45,457 nucleotides of DNA from Nitriliruptoraceae bacterium (GCA_007120465.1 SKNO01000044.1:1-45457); one strand, 5' to 3'. Shown: positions 24,946 through 33,656, counted from the stretch's first letter. Numbers and translations are program-made. Notes: generated by a model not told the origin, from the sequence alone.

Positions 24946-25851
24946 TCACCTCCCACTCGCCGCCGGGCGGTAGTAGGCGAGGAACAGCTCCTCGAGGTCA
25001 GGCTCCTCGCTGATCACGTTGATCGGCCGGTGCTGCGCCGCGAGCATGATCGCGCCGCCGACCGGCCCCTCGATCGCGAGCCGCAGGACCGTGCCGTCGC
25101 GGTCCACCTCGGCGGCCCGCACCCCGTCGAGGGCGAGGAACGGTTCCGGAGACACCACCTCGGGGAAGTCGAACTCCAACCGGCGGATCGCCTTGTGCTT
25201 GAGCTCCTCGACCCGCTCGGTCACGACGAGCGCGCCCTCGCGGATGATGCCGACCCGGTCGGCGACGCGCTCGACCTCCGAGAGGGTGTGGCTGGACAGG
25301 AAGACGGTTCGTCCCTCGGCGCGCACCTCGCGGACGAGGGCCTGGAACTCCTGCTGCACGAGCGGGTCGACCCCGACGGTCGGCTCGTCGAGGATCAGCA
25401 GCTCCGGCCGGTGCATGAACGCCGCGACGAGCGGCAGCTTCTGGCGGTTGCCCGTGGACAGCTGACGGATCGGCCGGTCGAGCTCCACACCGAAGCGCTC
25501 CACCAGCGCGTCGCGCTCCGCGGTGTCGACCCCGCCACGCAGGTTGCCGAGGTACGCCAGGAACTCGCGCCCCGTGAGACGCGGGTACAGCAGCATGTCG
25601 CTCGGCAGCAGCCCGATGCGCCGGCGGATCGCCATCGGCTCGCGCTGGGCGTCGAGACCGAGCACCTCGGCCCGTCCCGACGATGGCCGGATGTGGTCGA
25701 CGAGCAGCCGGATCGTGGTGGTCTTGCCCGCACCGTTCGGCCCGAGGAACCCGAACACCTCACCACCGGGCACCTCGAGGTCGACGTCGACGATGCCGCG
25801 GGCCTTGCCGTAGTACTTGGTCAGACCCTCGGTACGGATCGCGATGCCCAT
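24946..25851 (-). CDS. ABC transporter ATP-binding protein (export type)
   Basis: The 301-residue ATPase has Walker A GPNGAGKTT (near residue 40), a Q-loop region, a signature with LSTGNRQKL (variant of LSGGQ), Walker B LLILDEPTVGVD and an H-loop at SSHTLSEVERVADRV. The C-terminal extension is typical of DrrA/NatA-type exporters. The ATG at 25851 has AGGAG seven bases upstream; the frame stays open a little further up but without a site. It pairs with the permease that follows. Confidence 0.92.
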   Translation of the reverse strand: MGIAIRTEGLTKYYGKARGIVDVDLEVPGGEVFGFLGPNGAGKTTTIRLLVDHIRPSSGRAEVLGLDAQREPMAIRRRIGLLPSDMLLYPRLTGREFLAYLGNLRGGVDTAERDALVERFGVELDRPIRQLSTGNRQKLPLVAAFMHRPELLILDEPTVGVDPLVQQEFQALVREVRAEGRTVFLSSHTLSEVERVADRVGIIREGALVVTERVEELKHKAIRRLEFDFPEVVSPEPFLALDGVRAAEVDRDGTVLRLAIEGPVGGAIMLAAQHRPINVISEEPDLEELFLAYYRPAASGR

Positions 25852-26163
25852 GGCAGGCTCCTGACCGTGCAGGCAGGCGGCGTCACGGGTCCCGACGGAC
25901 ACGCGTCAGGGACGCAGCACGACCCCCGCCGACACCCCTCAGGGTGGCGTGGGGGACTCGACCGGCACAGCGGCGAAGGGCCCCGCCGACCGGGCCGAAG
26001 GACACCGGGAGTCGGCCCCAGGGTGGTCGCGGTCGACCGCGCGCCCGGAGGCGGGTCGGCTCCTGCCCTCCGAGGCCGTTGGACCCCTTCCCTCGGGTCC
26101 AGGTGCCGTGGTCGCTCCCTCGCCCCACGACGACGATCGCGGAGACGATCCTGGAGGTCACCG
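25852..26163. other. Divergent promoter region, no gene seen
   Basis: About 312 bp between the ABC exporter and the tyrosine phenol-lyase gene. Frames on both strands lack recognisable domains. Both promoters should lie here, but I find no clear box pair and no strong dyad. Confidence 0.5.
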
Positions 26164-27552
26164 ATGGAGAAGCGCCGCAGCTGGGCCGAGCCGTTCCGCA
26201 TCAAGGTGGTCGAGCCGATCCGCATGACCACCGCGGAGGAACGGGAACGTGCGATCGCGGAGGCCGGCTACAACTCGTTCCTGCTGCGCTCCGAGGACGT
26301 GTACATCGACCTGCTGACGGACTCGGGCACCTCGGCGATGTCCGACCACCAGTGGGCCGCGCTGATGGTCGGTGACGAGGCGTACGCAGGCAGCCGCAGC
26401 TTCTACCGCCTGGTCGAGGCGGTGGAGGAGGTGTACGGCTACCAGGAGCTCGTCCCCACCCACCAGGGCCGGGGCGCCGAGCACATCCTGAGCCAGATCC
26501 TGATCGAACCCGGCGACGTGATCCCTGGGAACATGTACTTCACCACCACCCGGTTCCACCAGGAGTACGCGGGCGGGCGGTTCGTCGACGTGATCGTCGA
26601 CGAGGCGCACGACCCGTCGAGCCTGTACCCCTTCAAGGGCAACTTCGACCTCGACAAGCTCCAGGCGGTGATCGACGAGCACGGTGCGGCGCGGATCCCC
26701 TACATCTCCTTCGAGACCAACGTGAACATGGCCGGCGGTCAGCCGGCGTCGATGGCGAACCTCAGGGCGACCTACGAGCTGTGCCGGCAGCACGACATCC
26801 TGATGATCCTGGACGCGACGCGAGCCCTCGAGAACGCCTACTACATCCAGCAGCGGGAGGAGGGCTACGCGGACCGCAGCATCGCCGAGATCCTGCGTGA
26901 GATCTGCTCCTACTCCGACGGGGCGACGGTGTCCTCCAAGAAGGACAACCTCGTCAACATCGGTGGCTTCCTGGCGTTGCGCGACCTGGACCTGGCGACG
27001 CGGGCGCGCAACCTGCTGGTGGCCTTCGAGGGGCTGCAGACCTACGGCGGCATGTCGGGTCGGGACATGGAGGCCCTGGCCACCGGGATCCGGGAGATGG
27101 TCTCGACCGACGATCACGTCCGTGCCCGGGTGGGGCAGGTCGAGTACCTCGGCGACCTGCTGATCGAGGCCGGCATCCCGGTGGTGCGCCCGATCGGCGG
27201 TCACGGGGTGTTCCTCGACGCGCGGGCGATCCTCCCCCACCTGACCCAGGACCTCTTCCCGGCGCAGGCGCTCACCGCCGCCCTGTACGTCGACGGCGGC
27301 GTCCGCGGCATGGAGCGCGGGATCGTCTCCGCCGGCCGGGACCACGAGACCGGCGAGCACCACTACCCCAAGCTCGAGCTGGTGCGCCTCGCGATCCCCC
27401 GACGGGTCTACACCCAGGCCCACATGGACGTCGTCGCGGAGTCGATCATCACCGTGCACGAGCAGCGCGACCGCATCGGCGGACTGCGCTTCACCTACGA
27501 ACCGGACGAGCTGCGCTTCTTCCAGGCCCGCTTCGAACCGATCCCCACCTGA
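26164..27552 (+). CDS. Tyrosine phenol-lyase-type beta-eliminating lyase (PLP)
   Basis: The 462-residue product is a fold-type I PLP enzyme of the tyrosine phenol-lyase/tryptophanase family, full length. The PLP lysine lies in SSKKDNLVN (K259/K260). Other family stretches are LTDSGTSAMSD, VPTHQGRGAEH and IPRRVYTQAHMDVV. MYFTTTRFHQE (124-134) and GMERGIVSAGR (382-392) match tyrosine phenol-lyase better than tryptophanase; Arg385 aligns by eye with the phenol-lyase substrate arginine (Arg381), where tryptophanases have a different residue. The reaction would be L-tyrosine to phenol, pyruvate and ammonia in the cytosol. The ATG at 26164 is preceded by GGAGGTCACCG. It is a single-gene unit; no amino-acid permease is adjacent. 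Tryptophan as substrate is not excluded. Confidence 0.85.
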   Translation: MEKRRSWAEPFRIKVVEPIRMTTAEERERAIAEAGYNSFLLRSEDVYIDLLTDSGTSAMSDHQWAALMVGDEAYAGSRSFYRLVEAVEEVYGYQELVPTHQGRGAEHILSQILIEPGDVIPGNMYFTTTRFHQEYAGGRFVDVIVDEAHDPSSLYPFKGNFDLDKLQAVIDEHGAARIPYISFETNVNMAGGQPASMANLRATYELCRQHDILMILDATRALENAYYIQQREEGYADRSIAEILREICSYSDGATVSSKKDNLVNIGGFLALRDLDLATRARNLLVAFEGLQTYGGMSGRDMEALATGIREMVSTDDHVRARVGQVEYLGDLLIEAGIPVVRPIGGHGVFLDARAILPHLTQDLFPAQALTAALYVDGGVRGMERGIVSAGRDHETGEHHYPKLELVRLAIPRRVYTQAHMDVVAESIITVHEQRDRIGGLRFTYEPDELRFFQARFEPIPT

Positions 27553-27918
27553 CCCTCGCACACCGCCCGACGGCGTCGCAGCGACGAGCTGACCTCGCCC
27601 AGGTGTGGCGTCCGGGGCCCGCCTGGCGATCGTGGGGGGTTCCGGGCATCATCGCCGCAGATCCCACACGATCCGCGGTCGGAGGCCGGTCGGGGGCAGG
27701 TCGGAGGATGGTCGGGGGCAGACAGCCGTGGTCCGCGCCGGCTCGATCGGCCGACGGCCCCCGTCACGCGCAGGACCTCCAGCGTTAGGGTTGCGTCCGA
27801 GGATCCGCCCCTGGCGGTGCGTCGTGCACCCGGCACGGTGGCGGAGCCCTCGCTCGTGCTGACGTCCGGCCGGGGCCGTACGACGCTCCCCGGCCCGGGG
27901 AGCCCGGGGGAGCGACGC
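27553..27918. other. Intergenic region with direct repeats upstream of the LuxR gene
   Basis: 366 bp between the lyase and the TPR-LuxR gene. It contains the four 11-bp direct repeats listed separately. A TTAGGGT stretch near 27785 could be a -10 element. Open frames here have no recognisable domain. Confidence 0.5.
27677..27720 (+). repeat. Four 11-bp direct repeats, iteron-like
   Basis: Units GGTCGGAGGCC, GGTCGGGGGCA, GGTCGGAGGAT and GGTCGGGGGCA follow each other without gaps; seen as two 22-bp units they agree at 20 of 22 positions. The 11-bp period places each unit on the same helix face. They lie about 200 bp upstream of the LuxR gene. Confidence 0.8.
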
Positions 27919-29550
27919 ATGGCCGCAGGAGAGACCCTCGCCAGCGCCCGAGCGCGCTACCGGCAGCAGCGGTGGCGGGAGGCGTTCGCCGGGTTCCAGG
28001 CCGCCGATCGCCAACACCCCCTCGACCCCGAGGACCTCGAGTCGCTCGGCACCGCGGGGTACCTCGTCGGCGAGGACGACGCCTCCACCTCGGCGTTCGA
28101 GCGGGCGCACCACGGGTTCCTCGCCCGCGACGACGTCACGGGGGCGGTCCGCGCCGCCTTCTGGGCCGCCTTCGGGCTGCTCAACCGCGCCGAGGTGGCA
28201 CGCGGCGGCGGGTGGCTGGCTCGCGCGCAGCGCCTCGCCGACGAGCACCGCCTCGACACGGTCGAACGCGGGTACCTGCTCGTCCCGGTCGGCCTGCGCG
28301 CCCTCGACGAGGGCGACCCGGCCGCGGCGGCTGCCGCATTCGGCCGTGCGCTGGAGATCGGGGAGCGCTTCGGGGACCCTGACCTCACGGCGATGAGCCG
28401 GCTCGGGAGCGCAGAGGCCACGATCCTGACGGGACGGATCGCCGAGGGGCTGTCCCAGCTCGACGAGGTCATGGTCGCGGTGACCACCGGCGAGGTCTCC
28501 GCCGTGGTCGCCGGAACGGTCTACTGCGCGGTCATCCTCGCCTGTCGCGACGCCTTCGAGCTGCGGGGTGCCCGCGAGTGGACCCTCGCGCTCAGCCGGT
28601 GGTGCGAGGCGCAGCCGGACCTCGTGCCGTTCCGCGGGCAGTGCCTCGTCCACCGCTCCGAGATCATGCAGCTCCAGGGGGCCTGGGCCGACGCGCTCCA
28701 CGAGGCGGAGCGGGCCCGCGCCCAGCTGTCGGACCCGCCGCATCCGGCCGTGGGCATGGCCTACTACCAGCTCGGCGAGCTCCACCGGCTGCGCGGGCGC
28801 GCAGCGGAGGCCGAGCAGGCCTACCGGGACGCCGGACGCTGGGGCCGGCAGCCCCAGCCGGGCCTGGCGTTGCTGCGCCTGGCTCAGGGGGAGGTCGACG
28901 CTGCCGTCGGCGCCATCCGACGGGTGCTGGACGACAGCCGTGATGCTCTGACCCGTGCCCGGATGCTGTCGGCCGCCGTGGAGATCCTGCTCGCCGCGGG
29001 CGACGCCGCCGCGGCACGGACGGCCGCGGACGAGCTCTCCGCGATCGCCGCTGCTCACGCCACACCGCTACTCGAGGCGTTGGCCCGGGACGCGGCGGGC
29101 ACCGTGCTGCTCGACGCGGGCGAGGCGCGGGCCGCCCTCACGCCGCTCGAGGAGGCGAGCGCGCGGTGGCACGACCTCGACGCCGTCCACGAGCACGCGC
29201 GCACTCGCGTGCGCTACGCGCTGGCGTGCCGCGCCCTCGGTGACGAGGACACCGCGGCGTTGGAACTGCGCGCGGCCCACGCCGTGTTCGACGAGCTCGG
29301 CGCCGCTCCCGACGTCGGCCGGGTCACCTCGCTGCTCGGAACATCCGCTCCGCCACCCGTCGGGTTGACGCCGAGGCAGCTCGAGGTCCTCGCGCTCGTC
29401 GCTCAGGGCCGCACCAACCGGGAGATCGCGGCCGAGCTCGTCGTCAGCGAGCACACGGTCCGGCGCCACCTGCAGAACGTGTTCGTCAAGCTCGGCGTCT
29501 CCTCCCGGGCGGCCGCCGTCGCGCACGCCATCGAACGCGGTTGGGTCTGA
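27919..29550 (+). CDS. TPR-containing LuxR regulator
   Basis: The 543-residue soluble protein is built of TPR-like helical hairpins (about 1-460) and ends in a LuxR helix-turn-helix (about 475-540; LTPRQLEVLALVAQGRTN, then TVRRHLQNVFVKLGVSS). It lacks the N-terminal NTPase of LAL proteins. The ATG at 27919 follows GGGGGAG by six bases; upstream in-frame codons are junk-like. The alpha/beta-hydrolase and methyltransferase genes follow on the same strand, an association often seen in actinobacteria, suggesting that it regulates them. Direct repeats upstream and a dyad downstream are candidate binding sites. Confidence 0.85.
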   Translation: MAAGETLASARARYRQQRWREAFAGFQAADRQHPLDPEDLESLGTAGYLVGEDDASTSAFERAHHGFLARDDVTGAVRAAFWAAFGLLNRAEVARGGGWLARAQRLADEHRLDTVERGYLLVPVGLRALDEGDPAAAAAAFGRALEIGERFGDPDLTAMSRLGSAEATILTGRIAEGLSQLDEVMVAVTTGEVSAVVAGTVYCAVILACRDAFELRGAREWTLALSRWCEAQPDLVPFRGQCLVHRSEIMQLQGAWADALHEAERARAQLSDPPHPAVGMAYYQLGELHRLRGRAAEAEQAYRDAGRWGRQPQPGLALLRLAQGEVDAAVGAIRRVLDDSRDALTRARMLSAAVEILLAAGDAAAARTAADELSAIAAAHATPLLEALARDAAGTVLLDAGEARAALTPLEEASARWHDLDAVHEHARTRVRYALACRALGDEDTAALELRAAHAVFDELGAAPDVGRVTSLLGTSAPPPVGLTPRQLEVLALVAQGRTNREIAAELVVSEHTVRRHLQNVFVKLGVSSRAAAVAHAIERGWV

Positions 29551-29575
29551 GGCTCGCGGCGGGGTCTGCGGGACG

Positions 29576-29597
29576 GCGTGGTACGGACGAACCACGC
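29576..29597. promoter_or_regulatory. Inverted repeat between LuxR and hydrolase genes
   Basis: GCGTGGT, eight bases, ACCACGC: 7-bp perfect arms, 26 bp after the LuxR stop and 90 bp before the hydrolase start. It could be an operator for the hydrolase unit or a weak terminator; no T-run follows. Confidence 0.4.
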
Positions 29598-29686
29598 GGG
29601 CGGACGCGCAAGGTTGGCACGTCCGGGCGAAGAGGCCCGCGGACCCCGTCCGTAGCGTCGGCTCCGTCCCCGCGGAAGGAGCAGAC

Positions 29687-30592
29687 GTGGCGCCGCAACG
29701 ACCGTCCCGCAGCGACCACCTCGACACGCCCCCGGCAGCCGACCCCCGCAGCGCCCTGCTGTCGGGCGTCCCGGTGGCCGAGCGCACGGTCCGATGCGCC
29801 GGCGTCTCGACCGCCGTGCTGGAGGGGGGCGACGGACCACCGCTGATCCTCCTCCACGGCCCTGGCGAGTCCGCCGTGAACTGGCGTTGGTGCATCCCCG
29901 AGCTCACGACGACGCACCGGGTGATCGCCCCCGACCTCCCGGCCCACGGGTCGTCCGACCGTGGCAGCCGCCCCTTGGACGAGGACCTGGCGCTCGACTG
30001 GCTGGACGAACTGATCGACGCCACGTGTCCCCCACCGGCGGCACCGCCGGTGCTCGTCGGGCACGTCCTCGGTGGCGCGATCGCCGCCCGGTTCGCCGCG
30101 GCGCGTGGGGACCGGCTCGGTCATCTCGTGCTCGTCGACTCGCTCGGCCTCGCCCGCTTCCGGCCGTCGCGACGGTTCCTCACCGCGTTCGTCCGGTTCG
30201 TCGCCCGGCCCTCCGAGGCGACCTACACCCGTTTCATGGACCAGTGCGCGTACGACCTCGATGCGCTGCGGACGGAGATGGCCGGCGACTGGACCGCCTT
30301 CGTGGCCTACAACCTCGCCCTCGCTCGTTCCCCCGAGGCGAAGGCAGCCGGGGGCCTGTTCCGTCGGGTGGGCATCCCGCGGATCCCCGAGGCCACGCTG
30401 TCACGGATCCGGGTCCCCACCACCCTCATCTGGGGTCGGCACGACCGTGCCCTCCGCCTGCGCATCGCCGAGCGGGCGAGCGAGCGGTTCGGCTGGCCGC
30501 TGCACGTGATCGAGGACGCCGCGGACGACCCTCCCCGCGACCAGCCCGAGGCGTTCCTGCGGACCCTGCGGCGTGTCCTCGACCCGTCCTGA
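29687..30592 (+). CDS. Alpha/beta-hydrolase-fold protein lacking catalytic Ser and His
   Basis: The 301-residue product has the fold of soluble alpha/beta hydrolases: an oxyanion-loop strand LILLHGPGES (about 53-62), DLPAHGSSDRG (about 83-93), a nucleophile elbow, a cap and the acid region LIWGRHDRAL (Asp253). The elbow reads GHVLGG, with Val127 where serine is expected. The usual GHxPxxExP histidine position reads ADDPPRDQP (Asp280). Two of the three catalytic residues are thus replaced, so it is probably not a hydrolase. It may bind a ligand or partner, or be decaying, but the frame is intact. GTG at 29687 follows GGAAGGAG. It sits between the TPR-LuxR gene and two methyltransferases. Confidence 0.85.
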   Translation: MAPQRPSRSDHLDTPPAADPRSALLSGVPVAERTVRCAGVSTAVLEGGDGPPLILLHGPGESAVNWRWCIPELTTTHRVIAPDLPAHGSSDRGSRPLDEDLALDWLDELIDATCPPPAAPPVLVGHVLGGAIAARFAAARGDRLGHLVLVDSLGLARFRPSRRFLTAFVRFVARPSEATYTRFMDQCAYDLDALRTEMAGDWTAFVAYNLALARSPEAKAAGGLFRRVGIPRIPEATLSRIRVPTTLIWGRHDRALRLRIAERASERFGWPLHVIEDAADDPPRDQPEAFLRTLRRVLDPS

Positions 30593-30652
30593 CCGGGCCC
30601 CCACGCACCGATCCCCTGCACGATCCATCCGCCAGCACCGGAAGGTAGGACC

Positions 30653-31486
30653 ATGACCGCACTCGAGCACGTCGTCACCGCGGAGGCGTGGGACGCCATC
30701 GCCCCGGACTACGACCGGCTGGTCACGCCCGGCGGGTCCCGGGCGGTCGCGGAGGAGGCACTCGACCGCATCCAGCCGGCGCCGGGCAGCCGGCTCCTCG
30801 ACGTCGCCTGCGGCAGCGGGGCACTGGCCCTCGCGGCCGCCCGGCGGGGTGCGCAGGTCCTGGGCGTCGACTTCTCCCCGACCATGATCGAGCGGCTGTG
30901 TGCCCGCGCCAACGACGAGGGGCTGCCCAACGTCGAGGGTGAGGTGATGGACGCCCACGACCTCGCATTGGACGACGACACCTTCGACGTGACCGCATCG
31001 CAGTTCGGGGTGATGCTCGTGCCCGACCAGCCGCGTGCGCTGCGCGAGATGGTCCGGGTCACCCGGCCCGGCGGCACGGTGCTGGTGGTCGCCTACCGAC
31101 CACCACCGGAGGTGGAGTTCCTCGGCTTCTTCCTCAGCGCTGTCCAGGCGGTGGTGCCGGGGTTCACGGGTCCGCCCCCCGACGAGCCGATGCTGCCCTT
31201 CCAGGCTGCCGACCCCGAGGTCCTCCAGGAGCGGATGGCCGCCGCCAGGCTCCACGACATCACGATCACGGCGGGCGTCGAACCGCTCGACTTCCGCTCC
31301 GGCGATCACCTGTGGGACTGGATGATGCACAGCAACCCGATCCCAGGGGCACTCACCGCCGACCTCGACGACGGGCAACGCATCGAGGTGCGACGGGTGC
31401 TGGACCGGATGCTGCGCGAGCGCGCGGCCGGCCCTGGCCCGGCGACGCTCACCGCCGGGGTGAACGTCGCCGTCGGCACCGCGTGA
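30653..31486 (+). CDS. Class I SAM-dependent methyltransferase (UbiE/MenG-like)
   Basis: The 277-residue product has motif I LLDVACGSGALALAA (about 44-58), the acidic end of strand 2 in VLGVDFSP, DAHDLALDDDTFDV and the post-motif LREMVRVTRPGGTVLVV. The layout fits Methyltransf_11/25 small-molecule enzymes. The C-terminal part (about 155-277) probably determines the substrate, which cannot be read from sequence. The ATG at 30653 follows GGAAGG. It lies 60 bp after the pseudo-hydrolase and probably shares its transcript. Confidence 0.85.
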   Translation: MTALEHVVTAEAWDAIAPDYDRLVTPGGSRAVAEEALDRIQPAPGSRLLDVACGSGALALAAARRGAQVLGVDFSPTMIERLCARANDEGLPNVEGEVMDAHDLALDDDTFDVTASQFGVMLVPDQPRALREMVRVTRPGGTVLVVAYRPPPEVEFLGFFLSAVQAVVPGFTGPPPDEPMLPFQAADPEVLQERMAAARLHDITITAGVEPLDFRSGDHLWDWMMHSNPIPGALTADLDDGQRIEVRRVLDRMLRERAAGPGPATLTAGVNVAVGTA

Positions 31487-31543
31487 CGCCTCACGCACAG
31501 ACCACTCCCTGCCCTGAGGGATCGCGCCGACGGAGCTGACAGC

Positions 31544-32161
31544 ATGAGCCGCTGGTACCGGTTCTGGTACGGGGTCGGCGTCACCCCGTGGGAGTCCGAC
31601 ACCCCGACGCTGGCGGGGCAGATCGACGGATTGGTCGCCGACGTCGAGGCTCGGCGCGGTGGACCCGACGGACGGGCGCTCGACCTCGGCTGTGGCACCG
31701 GCCGGTGGTCGATCGCGCTCGCCCGGCGCGGCTGGCAGGTCACCGGGGTCGATGTCGTGCCGAAGGCGATCCGTGCCGCACGTCGACGCGCCGACGAGGC
31801 TGGTGTGGACGCGGACTTCCTGTGCGGTGACGTCACGGCGCTCCGGGACGCCGGGCTGGCCACCGGGTTCTCACTCCTGCTGGACGTCGAGTGCTTCAAC
31901 CACCTCGACGATGACCAACGTGGGGCGGTGGGGCGGGAGATCGACGCGCTCGCGACCGACGACGCAGAGCTGCTGCTCCTGGCCTGGACGCGTGCCCGTC
32001 GGGGGCCGCTCCCACCGGGCGTCGACCACCCGGACCTGCGCCGCACGTTCCCTCGATGGCGGATCGCCGAGGAGCGCCCGTACGACGGCGAGCTGCCCGC
32101 CCCGCTGCGCCGCGCCGCCCCCACCTGGTACCGCCTGGTCCGGTCCGACGGCGGTGCGTAG
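31544..32161 (+). CDS. Class I SAM-dependent methyltransferase
   Basis: The 205-residue product shows motif I ALDLGCGTGRWSIALA (about 46-61), VTGVDVVPKAI and a core resembling Methyltransf_25/TehB-like enzymes. It starts MSRWYRFWYGVGVTPWE, a recurrent N-terminus in this group. The ATG at 31544 follows GGAG by eight bases. It is the last gene of the LuxR-hydrolase-methyltransferase set, with a strong terminator behind it. Substrate unknown. Confidence 0.82.
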   Translation: MSRWYRFWYGVGVTPWESDTPTLAGQIDGLVADVEARRGGPDGRALDLGCGTGRWSIALARRGWQVTGVDVVPKAIRAARRRADEAGVDADFLCGDVTALRDAGLATGFSLLLDVECFNHLDDDQRGAVGREIDALATDDAELLLLAWTRARRGPLPPGVDHPDLRRTFPRWRIAEERPYDGELPAPLRRAAPTWYRLVRSDGGA

Positions 32162-32228
32162 CGGGCCGCGGCCCGAGTTGGCCCGCGAGCCGCGGTGTGT
32201 GAGCGCGCATCCGCAGGTCACGGCGACC

Positions 32229-32262
32229 GGTTCGGGGGAGGCCCACAGGCCTCCTCCGAACC
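32229..32262. terminator. Bidirectional hairpin terminator between convergent genes
   Basis: GGTTCGGGGGAGGCC and GGCCTCCTCCGAACC form a 15-bp stem with one G-U pair around loop CACA. It sits between the ends of the methyltransferase (32161) and beta-helix (32277) genes. Confidence 0.8.
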
Positions 32263-32276
32263 TGCACGCTGGATGG

Positions 32277-33560
32277 TCAGCCGGTGTAGTCCGGCTCGTC
32301 CTCGACGGGCTCGGCCGGCTCGGCCTCGTCGATCTCCTCGGGCTCCTCCTCCGGCTCGTCCTCTGGCTCCTCCACCACGGGGACGAACTCGAACGCCCCG
32401 ACGTCGCAGGTCTCCGGCAGCTTCCGGGCCTCGCCGCGCTGGTCGGTCGCCGGGCACAGGTCGGTGTCGCCCCCCTCGTACGCCGGCGATCCCTCGCCGA
32501 TCGCGTGGGTTGCCGTCGGGCCACCGTTGTCACCCAGCGGCTCCAGTTGCGGGTCGGTCTCTGCCTGGTCGCCGTCCTCGGCGAAGCCGCAGGTGTCGTC
32601 GTCGACGACGTTGTGGCCCTGCGAGGTGACGATCCCGAAGCCCGTGCAGTTCGCTGGGGTCGCGCCGTCAGATCCGGTGTTGCCGGCGAGGATCGTGTTG
32701 CGGACCGTGACCTCGGTGACCTCGTCGGTGAACACGCCTCCACCCGCGTTGTCCGCGATCGTGGAGTTGGTGATCACGAGGTCCGCGTTGAACGTACCGG
32801 CGTAGATCGCTGCCCACGGGATCTCCCGCGAGGTGGCCGTGTTCCCGCTGAACGTCGAGTTGACGATGTCGATGCCGTGCGCATCGTTGGCGTTGAGGTA
32901 CACGGCGCTCCCCGCAACCGCGGAGTTGCCGGTGAAGGTCGATCCGGAGATCGTCACCGCACCGAGGTCGAGCCGGCCCTCCACGGCTCCGATCGCCCCA
33001 CCGGACGCGGCGGTGTTGCCCGCGAAGGTGCTGTTGACGACCTCGAGGGAGGGAGGCGACGGGGTGCCGTTCGGCGAGACGGACGCGAGCAGGATCGCGC
33101 CTCCGACGTTCTCCGGGTACTCCGCACCGGAGACGTCACCGCCGGTGAGGGTGAGGTTGTCGATGGTCAGCGCGGCGCTCCAGACGGTCAGGATCCGCGT
33201 GTCTGCCGGCTGCTCGATCGTCGCGCCGTCGCCGAGCCCGACGATCGTGAGATCCTCGTGGACGCGGAGCGCGCCGTACTCGGCCGACGCGTCCAGCGTG
33301 TAGGTCCCCTCGGGGAGCTCGATCGTGGTGTGGCCGGTCTCGTGGTTCGCAGCCTCGATGGCGTCCCGCAGCGTGCAGGGACCGGCCCCGCCGTTGCAGT
33401 TGTCCGGGTCGGGCGGACTCCAGGTGTCATCGAAGGTGTCGACGACGATCGTCGAGGCCTGCGCCGGCGTCGCAAGAGCGACGAGCACACCGGCGAGCAA
33501 CACGCCGATGGCCAGCGGGATGGTGACCGCGCGCAGGCGCGCGGCGGCGGAACGGTTCAT
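32277..33560 (-). CDS. Secreted CSLREA/beta-helix protein with acidic EPDYTG tail
   Basis: The 427-residue product has a signal peptide (about 1-35, ending TPAQAS) and a CSLREA-type start (CTLRDAIEAANHE). A right-handed beta-helix follows, with repeated N-S-T-F-x-x-N-T/S motifs (NSTFAGNTA, STFTGNSA, NSTFSGNTA, NSTIADN). Then comes a choice-of-anchor-Q-like region (NTILAGNTG, GHNVVDDDTCGF, LGDNGGPTATHAIGEGSP, DQRG). The acidic tail ends EEIDEAEPAEPVEDEPDYTG, shared with the DUF5979 protein at 17514-18401. It is extracellular and may bind polysaccharide or surfaces; no catalytic residues are recognised. The ATG at 33560 follows AAGGGG by about eight bases. Confidence 0.87.
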   Translation of the reverse strand: MNRSAAARLRAVTIPLAIGVLLAGVLVALATPAQASTIVVDTFDDTWSPPDPDNCNGGAGPCTLRDAIEAANHETGHTTIELPEGTYTLDASAEYGALRVHEDLTIVGLGDGATIEQPADTRILTVWSAALTIDNLTLTGGDVSGAEYPENVGGAILLASVSPNGTPSPPSLEVVNSTFAGNTAASGGAIGAVEGRLDLGAVTISGSTFTGNSAVAGSAVYLNANDAHGIDIVNSTFSGNTATSREIPWAAIYAGTFNADLVITNSTIADNAGGGVFTDEVTEVTVRNTILAGNTGSDGATPANCTGFGIVTSQGHNVVDDDTCGFAEDGDQAETDPQLEPLGDNGGPTATHAIGEGSPAYEGGDTDLCPATDQRGEARKLPETCDVGAFEFVPVVEEPEDEPEEEPEEIDEAEPAEPVEDEPDYTG

Positions 33561-33632
33561 GGTTGATGCCCCTTGTGCGTGGACGACCCCGTCAACCGCA
33601 GCTCGTGCCGACGGTCGAGGGTCACATGACGA

Positions 33633-33656
33633 CGCCGCGCAAGCCCCTGCGCGGCG
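33633..33656. terminator. Hairpin between MerR and beta-helix genes
   Basis: CGCCGCGCA, six bases, TGCGCGGCG: 9-bp perfect arms. It lies downstream of the MerR stop (33739) and 73 bp upstream of the beta-helix start, so it probably ends the MerR transcript. Confidence 0.55.

Noticed and set aside
24254-24973. Plus-strand open frame across the ABC permease
   Set aside because: It is a His/Arg/Gln-rich antisense shadow; the membrane helices are in the minus-strand frame.
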